A stretch of 64,000 bases of DNA, taken from contig CANLQI010000001.1 in NCBI GenBank assembly GCA_947493325.1, positions 1,852,978-1,916,977 of the forward strand, given 5' to 3'. The stretch's first letter is position 1. Every line of letters starts with the position of its first letter. Position numbers and translations under genes: made by a program. Source of the stretch: an uncultured Sphingomonadaceae bacterium (GTDB lineage: Bacteria > Pseudomonadota > Alphaproteobacteria > Sphingomonadales > Sphingomonadaceae). This document shows positions 1 to 8,762 of the stretch, one piece after another. The notes beneath the pieces were generated by a model that was not told where the DNA came from, did no database searches, and saw only the letters and a program-made list of their open reading frames with translations.

Positions 1-240
1 CCAAGGAATTATCACATGCCCAATTTCGTGAGCCAAGGTGAATCGCTGTCGAAATTCATTGGCCCGCTGATTTAGGAGTATCAGCGGTCTTTGGCTTGGC
101 ACTTTCAAATTCAGAGTTAAGCCATCTGCATTTGCCCAATCAGGAAAATGCAGCTGCTTAATATCAGCTAACGAGCGAGCGAGCTCCAGCACATCAACCG
201 GTGGAGTTAGGCCGTGCAACTCCGAAAGGCGGTGCGCCAT
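1..240 (-). CDS. ImmA/IrrE family metallo-endopeptidase, N-terminal part (truncated by window start)
   Basis: Translating the complement from ATG at 240 gives MAHRLSELHGLTPPVDVLELARSLADIKQLHFPDWANADGLTLNLKVPSQRPLILLNQRANEFRQRFTLAHEIGHVIIPW..., with the HEXXH motif (HEIGH) in an ImmA/IrrE context. Open to the window edge. Confidence 0.85.
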   Translation of the reverse strand, partial: MAHRLSELHGLTPPVDVLELARSLADIKQLHFPDWANADGLTLNLKVPSQRPLILLNQRANEFRQRFTLAHEIGHVIIPW

Positions 241-259
241 TTTTTCTTCCGGTTTCAAT

Positions 260-583
260 CTAACTGCTGTGCTTCAATATCCATTGTTTGAGTCTGTCCA
301 CCACCCACACTTCATCAGCCCGGGCGGCAACACGGTCCTTCTCCATAAAATTGTCATTGGCGATTTCAGCCAATGGAGTCTGAGACACCCTCGAGTAAAT
401 AATTAATTCAAGAAAATCCGGACTATCTACCCAAAGATCATACTCTTCTTCGGTGAAGCCAAGAAATTCGTGAAGTTCTTTTAAAGAGTCTCCTTCATGC
501 CAAGTTCGGACAAAATTGTCGATCTCAAATGTCAGAACGCTACCGTCAAGGACACGGTCAATAAATGACGGATCATTAGACAT
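260..583 (-). CDS. Small acidic antitoxin-like protein (EEYxLWVxxP motif) between toxin-like and ImmA/IrrE genes
   Basis: 107 aa ORF; FLGFTEEEYDLWVDSPDFL resembles small antitoxin/HTH-like proteins often encoded beside ImmA/IrrE proteases. Its ATG overlaps the 3' end of the upstream ORF by 8 bp. Confidence 0.6.
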   Translation of the reverse strand: MSNDPSFIDRVLDGSVLTFEIDNFVRTWHEGDSLKELHEFLGFTEEEYDLWVDSPDFLELIIYSRVSQTPLAEIANDNFMEKDRVAARADEVWVVDRLKQWILKHSS

Positions 584-842
584 CGATTCTTCTCCCTTTC
601 TTGGCTGATTTAATGCGTTGGCCCGTTACAGCGTGAATTGCCGCTATGTGGAATCCTCTTGGATTAAATACTTCTATTTCACCATGCAGACTATCCCAAG
701 TGTATAGGCGTTTCTTATCCGGACTCCGCCAACGCTTCTCGCCATTAATCGCACCAAGGCTTTCGCACTTATCCAAAAAACACGGTTTTGGGCGAGGTAT
801 TTGCACAATCAATTTATTATGGGCCAGGAACAATACAAGCAA
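576..842 (-). CDS. Colicin E3/pyocin S6-type cytotoxic ribonuclease domain protein (stand-alone)
   Basis: KRWRSPDKKRLYTWDSLHGEIEVFNPRGFHIAAIHAVTGQRIKSAKKGRRIDV aligns with the colicin E3 C-terminal RNase (KRKRWTGDKGRKIYEWDSQHGELEGY...KRNIKKYL, from memory). The D-x2-H-x3-E triad and distal Arg are at matching spacing. Start codon uncertain (TTG in the track; no in-frame ATG). Confidence 0.75.
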   Translation of the reverse strand: MLVLFLAHNKLIVQIPRPKPCFLDKCESLGAINGEKRWRSPDKKRLYTWDSLHGEIEVFNPRGFHIAAIHAVTGQRIKSAKKGRRIDV

Positions 843-1012
843 GATAAAATTGAGATTTCGGGATTACGGTGTGGAATTACGTAATAATTACAGCAACAGT
901 TTACTTAACCCCCTAAACACCCACTGCAATCACCCCGGCTAAATCGACATAACGCTGAGTGCGATAATACCCGCCATATATCCGCTTTCCTACATACAAC
1001 CATATAGGTTAT

Positions 1013-1786
1013 ATGCTATGTATGACAAAACCATATGCACCCGCTCGCCCTGATTCTTCCACCCCTGTGCCAGAGGATTTTGATCCGTTTGATGGCGGTG
1101 ATCCTTCCGATCGCTTTACCGGCGCGCCGCCGGAAACGCAGCCGGATACTGCGCCTGACGCCCCGCCCAGCGATGCGCCCGATTTTGCACCTGTCCCGCG
1201 TCAGCGAAAATGCGAATCCGGGTGGACGGCAGAGCGGCAGCGGACATTTATTACAACGCTCGCCGACACCGGATTAGTTATGGAAGCCGCGGCAGAGGCG
1301 GGCATGACGCCGCGCAGTGCGTATCAGCTTCGCCGGGCTCCGGGCGCGGAATCATTTGCACATGCATGGGAAATGGCCATTGCGCAGGCCACACGCCAAC
1401 TGACCGACATCGCTTTCCAACGCGCCATAAAGGGCCAGCCCACGCCCGTATTCGACAAGCACGGCAATATGTGCGGCACGAACCACAAGATTAACGACCG
1501 ATTGTTAATGTTCCTGCTGCGCCACCACCGCCGCGACATATATGGCGTGGGCAGGGAAAAAGTGCTGAGCATCGAAAAGCGCGCCGAAGCAGAGGAATGG
1601 CAGGCCGGCATGTCCCCCATGCCCGAAGCGCTGGACGAGTTGGTGGATAATGAAAAACCGGTGGAGGTGGAGCAGAAATGTTTCGATGCTTTTCACAGCG
1701 TCCTGGAAAAGACGGCCCAAGAAGCGGATGAGCCGGACACAGATAACATGACGGCAAATCCAACAGAAAAATCGGAAAATGGCTGA
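1013..1786 (+). CDS. Hypothetical protein with phage-terminase-small-subunit/HTH-like segment
   Basis: 257 aa; Pro/Asp-rich N-terminus followed by WTAERQRTFITTLADTGLVMEAAAEAGMTPRSAYQLRR, an HTH-like segment. ATG may be at 1013 or 1022. Confidence 0.6.
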   Translation: MLCMTKPYAPARPDSSTPVPEDFDPFDGGDPSDRFTGAPPETQPDTAPDAPPSDAPDFAPVPRQRKCESGWTAERQRTFITTLADTGLVMEAAAEAGMTPRSAYQLRRAPGAESFAHAWEMAIAQATRQLTDIAFQRAIKGQPTPVFDKHGNMCGTNHKINDRLLMFLLRHHRRDIYGVGREKVLSIEKRAEAEEWQAGMSPMPEALDELVDNEKPVEVEQKCFDAFHSVLEKTAQEADEPDTDNMTANPTEKSENG

Positions 1787-1885
1787 ATCAAGACGTTCCT
1801 AGGTGCGAAGCAATGCGAAGCTAAGAGTTGGAAATGGTCATTGCGGCGCTATATTCGTCCGGCAATACCGGCTATGCTTCTGCCC

Positions 1886-2509
1886 ATGATCAATCTCTAC
1901 CGCCTGGACGCCGCCGCTGCGCAGATTGCCGATACGTTTGATGCCGATGCGGGGAAGGACCCGTGGGCGGGCGGATATATTGCGCCGATGCGGCCTGCGC
2001 CGGTCATTGTGCGGAACCGGCATGGGGACCGATATATGACGCCGCGTATGTGGGGCGTGCCGCCGCCGAGTTCGTTTTCGAATGTCCCCTCTGCTGACCC
2101 GCGTGAGTATCGCCCCGTCACCACGGCGCGCAATCTGGACAGTCCGTTCTGGATCGGGAATTTGCGGCATACCGAGTTCCGGTGCCTGATCCCCGTGACA
2201 CGGTTTCAGGTCTGGTCGCAGCATGCCGATCCGCGCAGTGGGCGTAAGGTGGCGCACTGGTTCCATCTGCCTGCCGAGCCGGTATTCGCATTTGCCGGTA
2301 TCTGGCGCGACAGCGAAGTGCCAAGTTTTGCAGTGATTACGGTGGATGCAAATGCAATGATCGATGCGGTCAACCCGGGGGCGATGCCGGTGATATTGCG
2401 CGCGGAGGACCATGATATATGGCTGCGTGCCGAGTGGGACGTGGCGCAGGGACTGGTGGAGCCATATCCGGCAGAATGGATGGCCGAGGTGGAGGGGGTG
2501 CGGGAATAG
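1886..2509 (+). CDS. SOS response-associated peptidase (SRAP/HMCES/YedK) family protein, probably catalytically degenerate
   Basis: MINLYRLDAAAAQIADTF..., PMRPAPVIV, RMWGVPPP, RCLIPVT, FAFAGIWRD, MPVIL follow the SRAP layout. The preferred start at 1886 gives MINLYRL, where typical members have MCNLYR/MCGRY. Confidence 0.75.
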   Translation: MINLYRLDAAAAQIADTFDADAGKDPWAGGYIAPMRPAPVIVRNRHGDRYMTPRMWGVPPPSSFSNVPSADPREYRPVTTARNLDSPFWIGNLRHTEFRCLIPVTRFQVWSQHADPRSGRKVAHWFHLPAEPVFAFAGIWRDSEVPSFAVITVDANAMIDAVNPGAMPVILRAEDHDIWLRAEWDVAQGLVEPYPAEWMAEVEGVRE

Positions 2510-2584
2510 AGAGTTTATCCAGCTTAAGCCAAGGCGATGATGCGGTGGCAGCAAGGCCATATGCAAGAGCGGGTGCAACGCCGC

Positions 2585-2736
2585 GTCATTCCAGCGAAAG
2601 CTGGAATCCAGCCGCCCTATCGTATGGCGGTAGTTGCATGGCTTTGGCGAGCCGCGTCAACGAACACGCTGCGGCTACATACCCCCTGGCGTCCAGTGTG
2701 CATCCTTATATGGACCCCAGCCTTCGCTGGGGTGAC
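2585..2736. repeat. Palindromic interspersed element with ~26 bp imperfect terminal inverted repeats
   Basis: Left arm gtcattccagcgaaagctggaatcca; right arm tggaccccagccttcgctggggtgac (inverted). Same family as 7835-7909 and 52208-52288. Confidence 0.7.
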
Positions 2737-2737
2737 G

Positions 2738-3304
2738 TTATTGATTGGAATTAACATCATGCCGCGTCATCCGCACCAGATCCCAGTCATAGCCCAGCTC
2801 TTGCACGCGCTGCTGGATAAGGCTGCGGGTTTGGGCATCGGGATTTGCCTCGCGGGTCAGCATCCACAAGTAACGCCCGCTGGGTTCGCCGACGATCGAC
2901 CAGCTATAATCATCGGCGCGGTCGAGCACCCAGTAATCGCCATAAAACGGGCCGAAAAACGAGACCCGCAATTTCGCGTTATTGCTGCCTTCGACAATTT
3001 TGGCTTTGCCGGTGGCGGTGTCGATCTTGCCGTTTTTGGTGCAGCTGTTGAGGACGCGGATATTGCCATCATCGCGCAGGGTGTATTGCGCCGAAACCGC
3101 TTCACAGCCTTTCTGAAACGGTGCTTCATAGCGGCCCATTTCATACCAGAGGCCCAGATAGCGGGTGAGATCAACCGGTTTTGCAGGCTGCGGCACGGCG
3201 GCATTGCCGACTGGGCCCTTGTTCAGCGCGGCGCAGCCCGCCAATGCAAGAGAGGCGGTGACCGCTACCGCTGTCAGCAGCCATTTTGAATGTTTTGCGG
3301 GCAT
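2738..3304 (-). CDS. blc: Lipocalin family lipoprotein (Blc-like)
   Basis: Lipoprotein signal LALAGCAAL; lipocalin motif LTRYLGLWYEMGRYEAPFQKGCEAVSAQY. Confidence 0.9.
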   Translation of the reverse strand: MPAKHSKWLLTAVAVTASLALAGCAALNKGPVGNAAVPQPAKPVDLTRYLGLWYEMGRYEAPFQKGCEAVSAQYTLRDDGNIRVLNSCTKNGKIDTATGKAKIVEGSNNAKLRVSFFGPFYGDYWVLDRADDYSWSIVGEPSGRYLWMLTREANPDAQTRSLIQQRVQELGYDWDLVRMTRHDVNSNQ

Positions 3305-3310
3305 GTGGGC

Positions 3311-3463
3311 CTAGTTCATCAGTGCCGGGAAAATCCATACCGCGGACATGGCGATAACGGCCAGCAACAGCGAGGCCGCAAGCACATAGCGCACATTGTG
3401 GCGTTTTGTGCCTGCGCTGGCTTCTTCTTCCTCTACTTCGACTTCGTCTCCGTGGCGTTCCAT
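3311..3463 (-). CDS. Small single-pass membrane protein (50 aa)
   Basis: Manual translation: MERHGDEVEVEEEEASAGTKRHNVRYVLAASLLLAVIAMSAVWIFPALMN*. One hydrophobic helix and a GGAG RBS upstream; absent from the ORF track. Confidence 0.6.
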   Translation of the reverse strand: MERHGDEVEVEEEEASAGTKRHNVRYVLAASLLLAVIAMSAVWIFPALMN

Positions 3464-3534
3464 AATTTGCTCCATTCTATATATGCCCAACCCGCCGGGC
3501 CGGTTTTGGTTCCGCCTGTGTCCGCAAGGCAGGA

Positions 3535-3909
3535 TTAATCATGCCCGCTTTTACGCCGCCGGAAAGGCCAGTCCGTGACGCCGCCTGCCCATAGCGCCCA
3601 CCAGATAATGACAGGCTGCAACAACAGTCTTGGCGCGTGATAGCCCCAACCGAGCGTGCGCCCGCCGACTTCGATGCCGTTGATAGCATGGTTTATGTTC
3701 GCAGGCCAAACGCACAGTGCATATAGCGCCAGACCAATACCTGCGGCGTACCGGAAACGCGAAGTCATCAGACCGACCGCGCCCGCAATTTCCGCCACAC
3801 CGGTCAGGAAAACCACCTGCGCCGGATAGGGCACCCAGTCCGGCGTAATGGCCAAAAAGCCACCAAGTGAACGGATATGGGCAATCCCGGCAACCAGATA
3901 GAATAGCAC
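3535..3909 (-). CDS. DoxX family membrane protein
   Basis: 124 aa, hydrophobic, RYAAGIGLALYALCVWPANINHAI; DoxX-like layout. Confidence 0.75.
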   Translation of the reverse strand: MLFYLVAGIAHIRSLGGFLAITPDWVPYPAQVVFLTGVAEIAGAVGLMTSRFRYAAGIGLALYALCVWPANINHAINGIEVGGRTLGWGYHAPRLLLQPVIIWWALWAGGVTDWPFRRRKSGHD

Positions 3910-3943
3910 CAGCAGCCAGCGGAAAAATATGCGGACGCGGCGC

Positions 3944-4510
3944 TTAATCGGCTTTGCCCGTCAACATGCGCGGGTTTTCGTCGCGCCATGTGCGCGGCGG
4001 TGTAAAGCTGCCCTGCCAGATGCCGCGCTTTGCCGCCTGTGCGTTCTGTTCGGCCTCCGCATGCACCGCGCCCATGATACCGCCCGCGAATTCACCGCCG
4101 CTGGCCAGCGCCATACCGCGATGCACCATGGTCTGGGCGATGTCATAGGTGCGGTCCGTGCTACACGTCGCAATGCCGCGGCCGAAATTGTCCCGCGCGC
4201 TGAGCGTGCAGTTAAGCCCCTCTTCACGCAGCAACGCGGCGAGCGTATTGCGCGCCGCCTTGCCGCAGTCCCACGCATTCCCGGCGGCGTCGGTGCAGCT
4301 TTGCCGGTATTCAGGGGCATCCATGTTCGCCAGCCTGAGTTCATCCGCGCCCATCCGGAAACTGTCGCCATCTATTGCGCGCACCGCCGCGCCCCCGGGT
4401 GAGAGATTATCTTGAGCCTTCTCGTTGCCAAGCGGGAGATAGTCGATGGCAAAATAGATCGCTGCCAAGACGAAGAAAAACAGCAATATGCGGATGAAAT
4501 AGCGAACCAT
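3944..4510 (-). CDS. Thermonuclease (SNase)-like family protein, membrane anchored
   Basis: N-terminal TM; VRAIDGDSFRMGADELRLANMDAPEYRQ...DCGKAARNTLAALL...DNFGRGIATC, SNase-like motifs. Confidence 0.85.
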   Translation of the reverse strand: MVRYFIRILLFFFVLAAIYFAIDYLPLGNEKAQDNLSPGGAAVRAIDGDSFRMGADELRLANMDAPEYRQSCTDAAGNAWDCGKAARNTLAALLREEGLNCTLSARDNFGRGIATCSTDRTYDIAQTMVHRGMALASGGEFAGGIMGAVHAEAEQNAQAAKRGIWQGSFTPPRTWRDENPRMLTGKAD

Positions 4511-4593
4511 GGGGCAAGCCTAGCTCGCGCGCGCGGCAAAGCCAAATATTATCCGCTATCGCCATCCGCTGGACCATCTGATAGCCTGCACCA

Positions 4594-5502
4594 ATGGCCA
4601 GCATTTCCGCACGTATCATCAACCGCTTGCTCCCGCTTCTGGGCGTCAAATCCTTTTTTGCGGAGCCGGAGAAGATGGATGCGCGCCTGCGCAAGATGCG
4701 TCTGAAAGGCCCCGATCTCCCGGCTGCGCGGATGCATCGGGCCTATGATATCAGCGTGCAGAATGATCGCGGCTATCCGGTCCATACAGTATCGCCAAAG
4801 GGAGGCGTGGAACAAGGTGGGCCGCACATATTGTATCTGCACGGCGGCGGATATATCATGGATATTGCCGGGCCGCATTGGGGCTTTATAATGCGGCTTT
4901 GCAGCGCGCTCGGCGCATCGGTGAGCGTGCCGCTTTATCCGCTGGCGCCGGAGAACAAGGCAGCCACGATACTGCCGCAGATGCAGGAACTCACACGCGA
5001 CCTCACCGCCACATATGGCGCGCAGAATATGACGATCATGGGCGACAGCGCGGGTGGCGGCATGACACTGGCGCTTGCGCAGATGCTGCGTGACACGGGT
5101 GATCCGCCGCCCGCAAGGCTGGTGCTGCTATCGCCATGGCTGGATGCCACCGGCACGCATCCGGACCAACCAGAGCTTGAAAAGCGGGATAACCTGCTGG
5201 CAGTCGCGGGCCTGAAAGCATCGGGGCAAATGTATGCAGGCGATCTGCCTATCACCGATCCGCGGGTCAGCCCGCTGTTTGGATCATTGGATGGCTTGCC
5301 GCCCATTCAGATGTTTGCCGGGACTGCGGACATCCTGCTGCCCGACGCGCAAAGGCTGAAAGAAAGAGCAGATTCCACTCCGGCGGCACCCGCCGTGGAG
5401 TATCATGAATACCGGGATATGTTTCACGTCTGGATGTTGCTTCCCATCCGCGAAGGCAAACGGGTGGTGCGGGAAATTGCCGCGTTTATTGAAACCGCTT
5501 AA
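4594..5502 (+). CDS. Alpha/beta hydrolase (HSL/acetyl esterase family)
   Basis: [11 protein letters not shown] oxyanion motif and GDSAGGG nucleophile elbow; C-terminal His region [10 protein letters not shown]. Confidence 0.92.
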   Translation: MASISARIINRLLPLLGVKSFFAEPEKMDARLRKMRLKGPDLPAARMHRAYDISVQNDRGYPVHTVSPKGGVEQGGPHILYLHGGGYIMDIAGPHWGFIMRLCSALGASVSVPLYPLAPENKAATILPQMQELTRDLTATYGAQNMTIMGDSAGGGMTLALAQMLRDTGDPPPARLVLLSPWLDATGTHPDQPELEKRDNLLAVAGLKASGQMYAGDLPITDPRVSPLFGSLDGLPPIQMFAGTADILLPDAQRLKERADSTPAAPAVEYHEYRDMFHVWMLLPIREGKRVVREIAAFIETA

Positions 5503-6206
5503 CCCGCGGCAATATCCGGCACGCTCCAGTCGATCGGCGCCTGCCCCTGGCTTTCCAGAAACGCGTTGGTCTGGCTGAAATGTTTGCATCCCATAAACCC
5601 GCGATGTGCGGAGAGCGGCGAAGGGTGCACAGCGCGCAGCACCTTGTGCTTGGTTTCATCGACAAACCCCGCTTTTTTCTGGGCATAGCTGCCCCATAGT
5701 AGGAACACCGTCGGTATATCGCGCGCCGCAACACGGCGGATGACGGCGTCGGTAAACTTTTCCCATCCGCGCCCCTGATGCGAGGCGGCCTCACCCGCAC
5801 GCACCGTCAGCACGCTGTTGAGCAGTAATACGCCCTGCTTCGCCCAATGCTCCAGAAAGCCGTGGTTCGGGCGAGCGATACCGACATCATCCTGTAGCTC
5901 TTTATAGATATTCAGCAGCGAAGGCGGCGGACGCACGCCGGACCGCACGCTGAAACACAGCCCATGCGCCTGTCCGGGGCCGTGATAGGGGTCCTGCCCC
6001 AATATCACCACGCGCACCTTGTCCAGCGGTGTCAGGTCGAGTGCGCGGAAATATTCGCTACCTGCTGGATATATGGTTTTGCCCGCCGCCTTTTCCTTAA
6101 GTAGGAATTGCTTGAGCATCTGCATATAAGGTGATTGAAATTCAGGGAGCAGCGGCTCTTTCCAGCTGTCATGCAGCTTGATCGCATCACTCATCGCCTG
6201 CGTCAT
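5499..6206 (-). CDS. ung: Uracil-DNA glycosylase
   Basis: [22 protein letters not shown] and [22 protein letters not shown] motifs. Start probably [15 protein letters not shown] (6206 or 6194), not 6257. Confidence 0.96.
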   Translation of the reverse strand: MTQAMSDAIKLHDSWKEPLLPEFQSPYMQMLKQFLLKEKAAGKTIYPAGSEYFRALDLTPLDKVRVVILGQDPYHGPGQAHGLCFSVRSGVRPPPSLLNIYKELQDDVGIARPNHGFLEHWAKQGVLLLNSVLTVRAGEAASHQGRGWEKFTDAVIRRVAARDIPTVFLLWGSYAQKKAGFVDETKHKVLRAVHPSPLSAHRGFMGCKHFSQTNAFLESQGQAPIDWSVPDIAAG

Positions 6207-6813
6207 CCTCGCTGCCCCATGGTGCAAGCGGCGTATCGACCTGCTTGGCCGTATCAAACTCCACCCGGAAATTGCGGTTTTCGCGGGTCAACTCATAGGC
6301 GAACATGCTGTCCGTCACTTCGACTGCCCAGACATTTGTGACCGACTGGTCCAGCCCCTCTTTCTTGAACAGGTCAATCGATTCCTGATCAACCGGAAAT
6401 GTCTGGCGCGTTGCCGTGCCCATATCCGCAGTATCGCCGCCATACCAGGTTACTTTGTCCTCGCTGCCATCTTCATGGCGGTGGTCGTGTTTCAGGCGCA
6501 GGCCGCCGCCCGTTTCGGTTATGACCCAGGTGCGCGAACGGTCATCGCCGACATAAAACGGGATGCGTACTTCATCATCGCTGCATTCCCGCACGTGCAT
6601 GACCATGTCCGCATCCGCCATATCGGCATCGGCCTCGTCGCTGGACACCATTTTGCCTGCAAAGGCCCTTCCACACAGAGCGCGCAGATTTTGCATAAAG
6701 GCGGCCTGTGCATTTTCTGTCGCATTTTCGCTCGATGTTTCCTGTGGTTCAGGTGCGCATGCGGCGCAAATTGCCAATGCAAGCGAGACGGAAACTATCT
6801 GTATGATTTTCAT
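6187..6813 (-). CDS. Hypothetical lipoprotein
   Basis: [24 protein letters not shown] lipobox; soluble remainder. Confidence 0.7.
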   Translation of the reverse strand: MKIIQIVSVSLALAICAACAPEPQETSSENATENAQAAFMQNLRALCGRAFAGKMVSSDEADADMADADMVMHVRECSDDEVRIPFYVGDDRSRTWVITETGGGLRLKHDHRHEDGSEDKVTWYGGDTADMGTATRQTFPVDQESIDLFKKEGLDQSVTNVWAVEVTDSMFAYELTRENRNFRVEFDTAKQVDTPLAPWGSEDDAGDE

Positions 6814-6945
6814 GGCTTCTCCAGTCAAACGCACGCTTTGCAGGCGAGCATATTCATAAATGTGAACTATTGTGCTGTTTTTCACATATTGCACCAAATT
6901 ATGTTATAGTTAAAGAAAAACCGAGGAAATGGGGCCGCTGTATAT

Positions 6946-7806
6946 ATGCTGATTTCACGTAATTTTCCGCCACCTGACGATCTGGCCACATGTGTCGCGC
7001 GCTTTTATGTGATGGCAGCGGAATTGCCGCAGGATATGCTGATGGCCGACAGGCTGCTGTCCGAAACCGGTTTTGTGCGCATATTGGCACGCGGCAGCTG
7101 GGAAGCCATGGCCGTGGACGGGGATTGGTATCCACATAGCGGCGCGCTGTTATTTGGCGCCAATTCGCGGCCGATGCATGTGCGGGTCAAAGGACCATTT
7201 ACGGTAATCGGTTTTGCCCTGCGTCCTTCGGGATGGAACCAGCTGTTCAATACACCCGCACGCCAATATGCAGACCAGATGGTTGGCCTGCATGAAATAT
7301 GGGGCAATGCTGGCAGACAGCTTTACACCGATATCATGGCCGCCAACGACGACGAAGATACAATACTGACAACAATGGTGGAGGCTGTACGCGCACGCAA
7401 GGCGGAAATGGAAAATGGCAAAGCCTGTGAAGCATTGGCCAAATTCGAACCTATTGTGATTAGTGACAGCACCCGCAAGGTGGAAGACATTGCATGCGAG
7501 CTTGGCCTCTCGCTGCGGCAACTCGAGCGGCTCTGCCTCAAACATTTTGGACATACGCCCAAGATGATCATGCGCCGCAGCCGCTTTCTCGATATGGCCG
7601 CGATGCTGCGCGGGCTGAGCACGCCGAGTGAAGCCGAATTGGCCGAGCTCAGCTTTTTCGATCAGTCACACCTGATCCGCGAATTCCGGCAATTTATTGG
7701 CATGACAGCCGCAGAGTTCGAAAACAGACAGACCCCGCTACTTGATGCCGGCCTGGACCTACGCCAGAAACGCAAAGTGATGCTGCGGCAGATGGCAGAG
7801 GCCTGA
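6946..7806 (+). CDS. AraC family transcriptional regulator
   Basis: C-terminal HTH: VEDIACELGLSLRQLERLCLKHFGHTPKMIMRRSRFLDMA...AELSFFDQSHLIREFRQFIGMTAAEF. Confidence 0.9.
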   Translation: MLISRNFPPPDDLATCVARFYVMAAELPQDMLMADRLLSETGFVRILARGSWEAMAVDGDWYPHSGALLFGANSRPMHVRVKGPFTVIGFALRPSGWNQLFNTPARQYADQMVGLHEIWGNAGRQLYTDIMAANDDEDTILTTMVEAVRARKAEMENGKACEALAKFEPIVISDSTRKVEDIACELGLSLRQLERLCLKHFGHTPKMIMRRSRFLDMAAMLRGLSTPSEAELAELSFFDQSHLIREFRQFIGMTAAEFENRQTPLLDAGLDLRQKRKVMLRQMAEA

Positions 7807-7834
7807 ACCTTAAAAAAACCTTGCGACAACAACT

Positions 7835-7909
7835 GTCATTCCCGCGGAAGCGGGAATCGCTGCCAACCTAGCATAAACTGCTAAAGATTCCCGCCTTCGC
7901 GGGAATGAC
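7835..7909. repeat. Palindromic interspersed element with 24 bp terminal inverted repeats
   Basis: gtcattcccgcggaagcgggaatc ... gattcccgccttcgcgggaatgac; arms differ at 2 of 24 positions. Confidence 0.8.
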
Positions 7910-7937
7910 GGCATCTTTGCTGCACCTTTTTCGTTCA

Positions 7938-8762
7938 TTATATCTTTTTCGGCGGCATCGGGAAAAATGCTGATGTGCGCTTTATATAATCGGCATATTT
8001 GGGCCGCGTTTTTTTCATGCCGCGTTCCAGCAATGGGCCCCCACTCCATTTCATCAGGGTGAAAGAGAGAAATAACGGCCCGATCACGCTGGCAAGTCCG
8101 ACCCATATATCGATATCGAGCGCCACGAGCCATATGCCCCACCACGCACAAAAATCCCCGAAGTAATTGGGATGCCGGGTATAGCGCCACAGGCCGGTGT
8201 CGAGCACCTTGCCCTTGTTCGCCGGATCATTCTTGAAGGTCTTCAGCTGATGGTCACCGATGGTTTCAAAAGCGATGCCGATAAGGGACAGAATGATGCC
8301 CGCAATCGCGATGCCCCCCAAAGCCTGTCCATCATCCGCCAATATGCCAATCTGCGCCGGCAGGCTGGTGATAAACAGCAGCGGCGCCTGCATCAGGAAC
8401 ACCATGATGAGCGAGGTGATGGCAAAGCTCCATCCGCGTTTTTCCATCACGCCGCCGATAATTTTCTTGTACCGCGGATCCTCGCCTTCCTTCATCCAGC
8501 GCGTAAGCAGATGCCCGCCCAGACGCAGGCCCCAGATCATGGTAAGCGCCAGTAGCGTGGCCGCATGGATAGCCGTATCACCCTCGCTGCGGATCGCCAG
8601 AAGATAGCTGAACCCTGCAAGTATCACCATGCCAAATGCCCAGAATGCGTCAATAAACGACACATCCCTGAGCACCAGTGACAATCCCCAGAGCCCGATA
8701 ATAATGCCCATCAGCATTGCAAAATTTATGCCGAGAAATGAAAGAATTTCCACCACACTCAT
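7938..8762 (-). CDS. DUF1295 / isoprenylcysteine methyltransferase-like (steroid 5-alpha-reductase type) membrane protein
   Basis: GLWRYTRHPNYFGDFCAWWGIWLVA motif; multiple TM segments. Confidence 0.88.
   Translation of the reverse strand: MSVVEILSFLGINFAMLMGIIIGLWGLSLVLRDVSFIDAFWAFGMVILAGFSYLLAIRSEGDTAIHAATLLALTMIWGLRLGGHLLTRWMKEGEDPRYKKIIGGVMEKRGWSFAITSLIMVFLMQAPLLFITSLPAQIGILADDGQALGGIAIAGIILSLIGIAFETIGDHQLKTFKNDPANKGKVLDTGLWRYTRHPNYFGDFCAWWGIWLVALDIDIWVGLASVIGPLFLSFTLMKWSGGPLLERGMKKTRPKYADYIKRTSAFFPMPPKKI

Noticed and set aside
646-942. 98-aa plus-strand ORF opposite the E3-like toxin
   Set aside because: Antisense to the motif-supported toxin ORF; no motifs of its own.
1838-2578. 246-aa minus-strand ORF opposite the SRAP gene
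   Set aside because: Low-complexity His/Arg-rich shadow; SRAP motifs support the plus strand.
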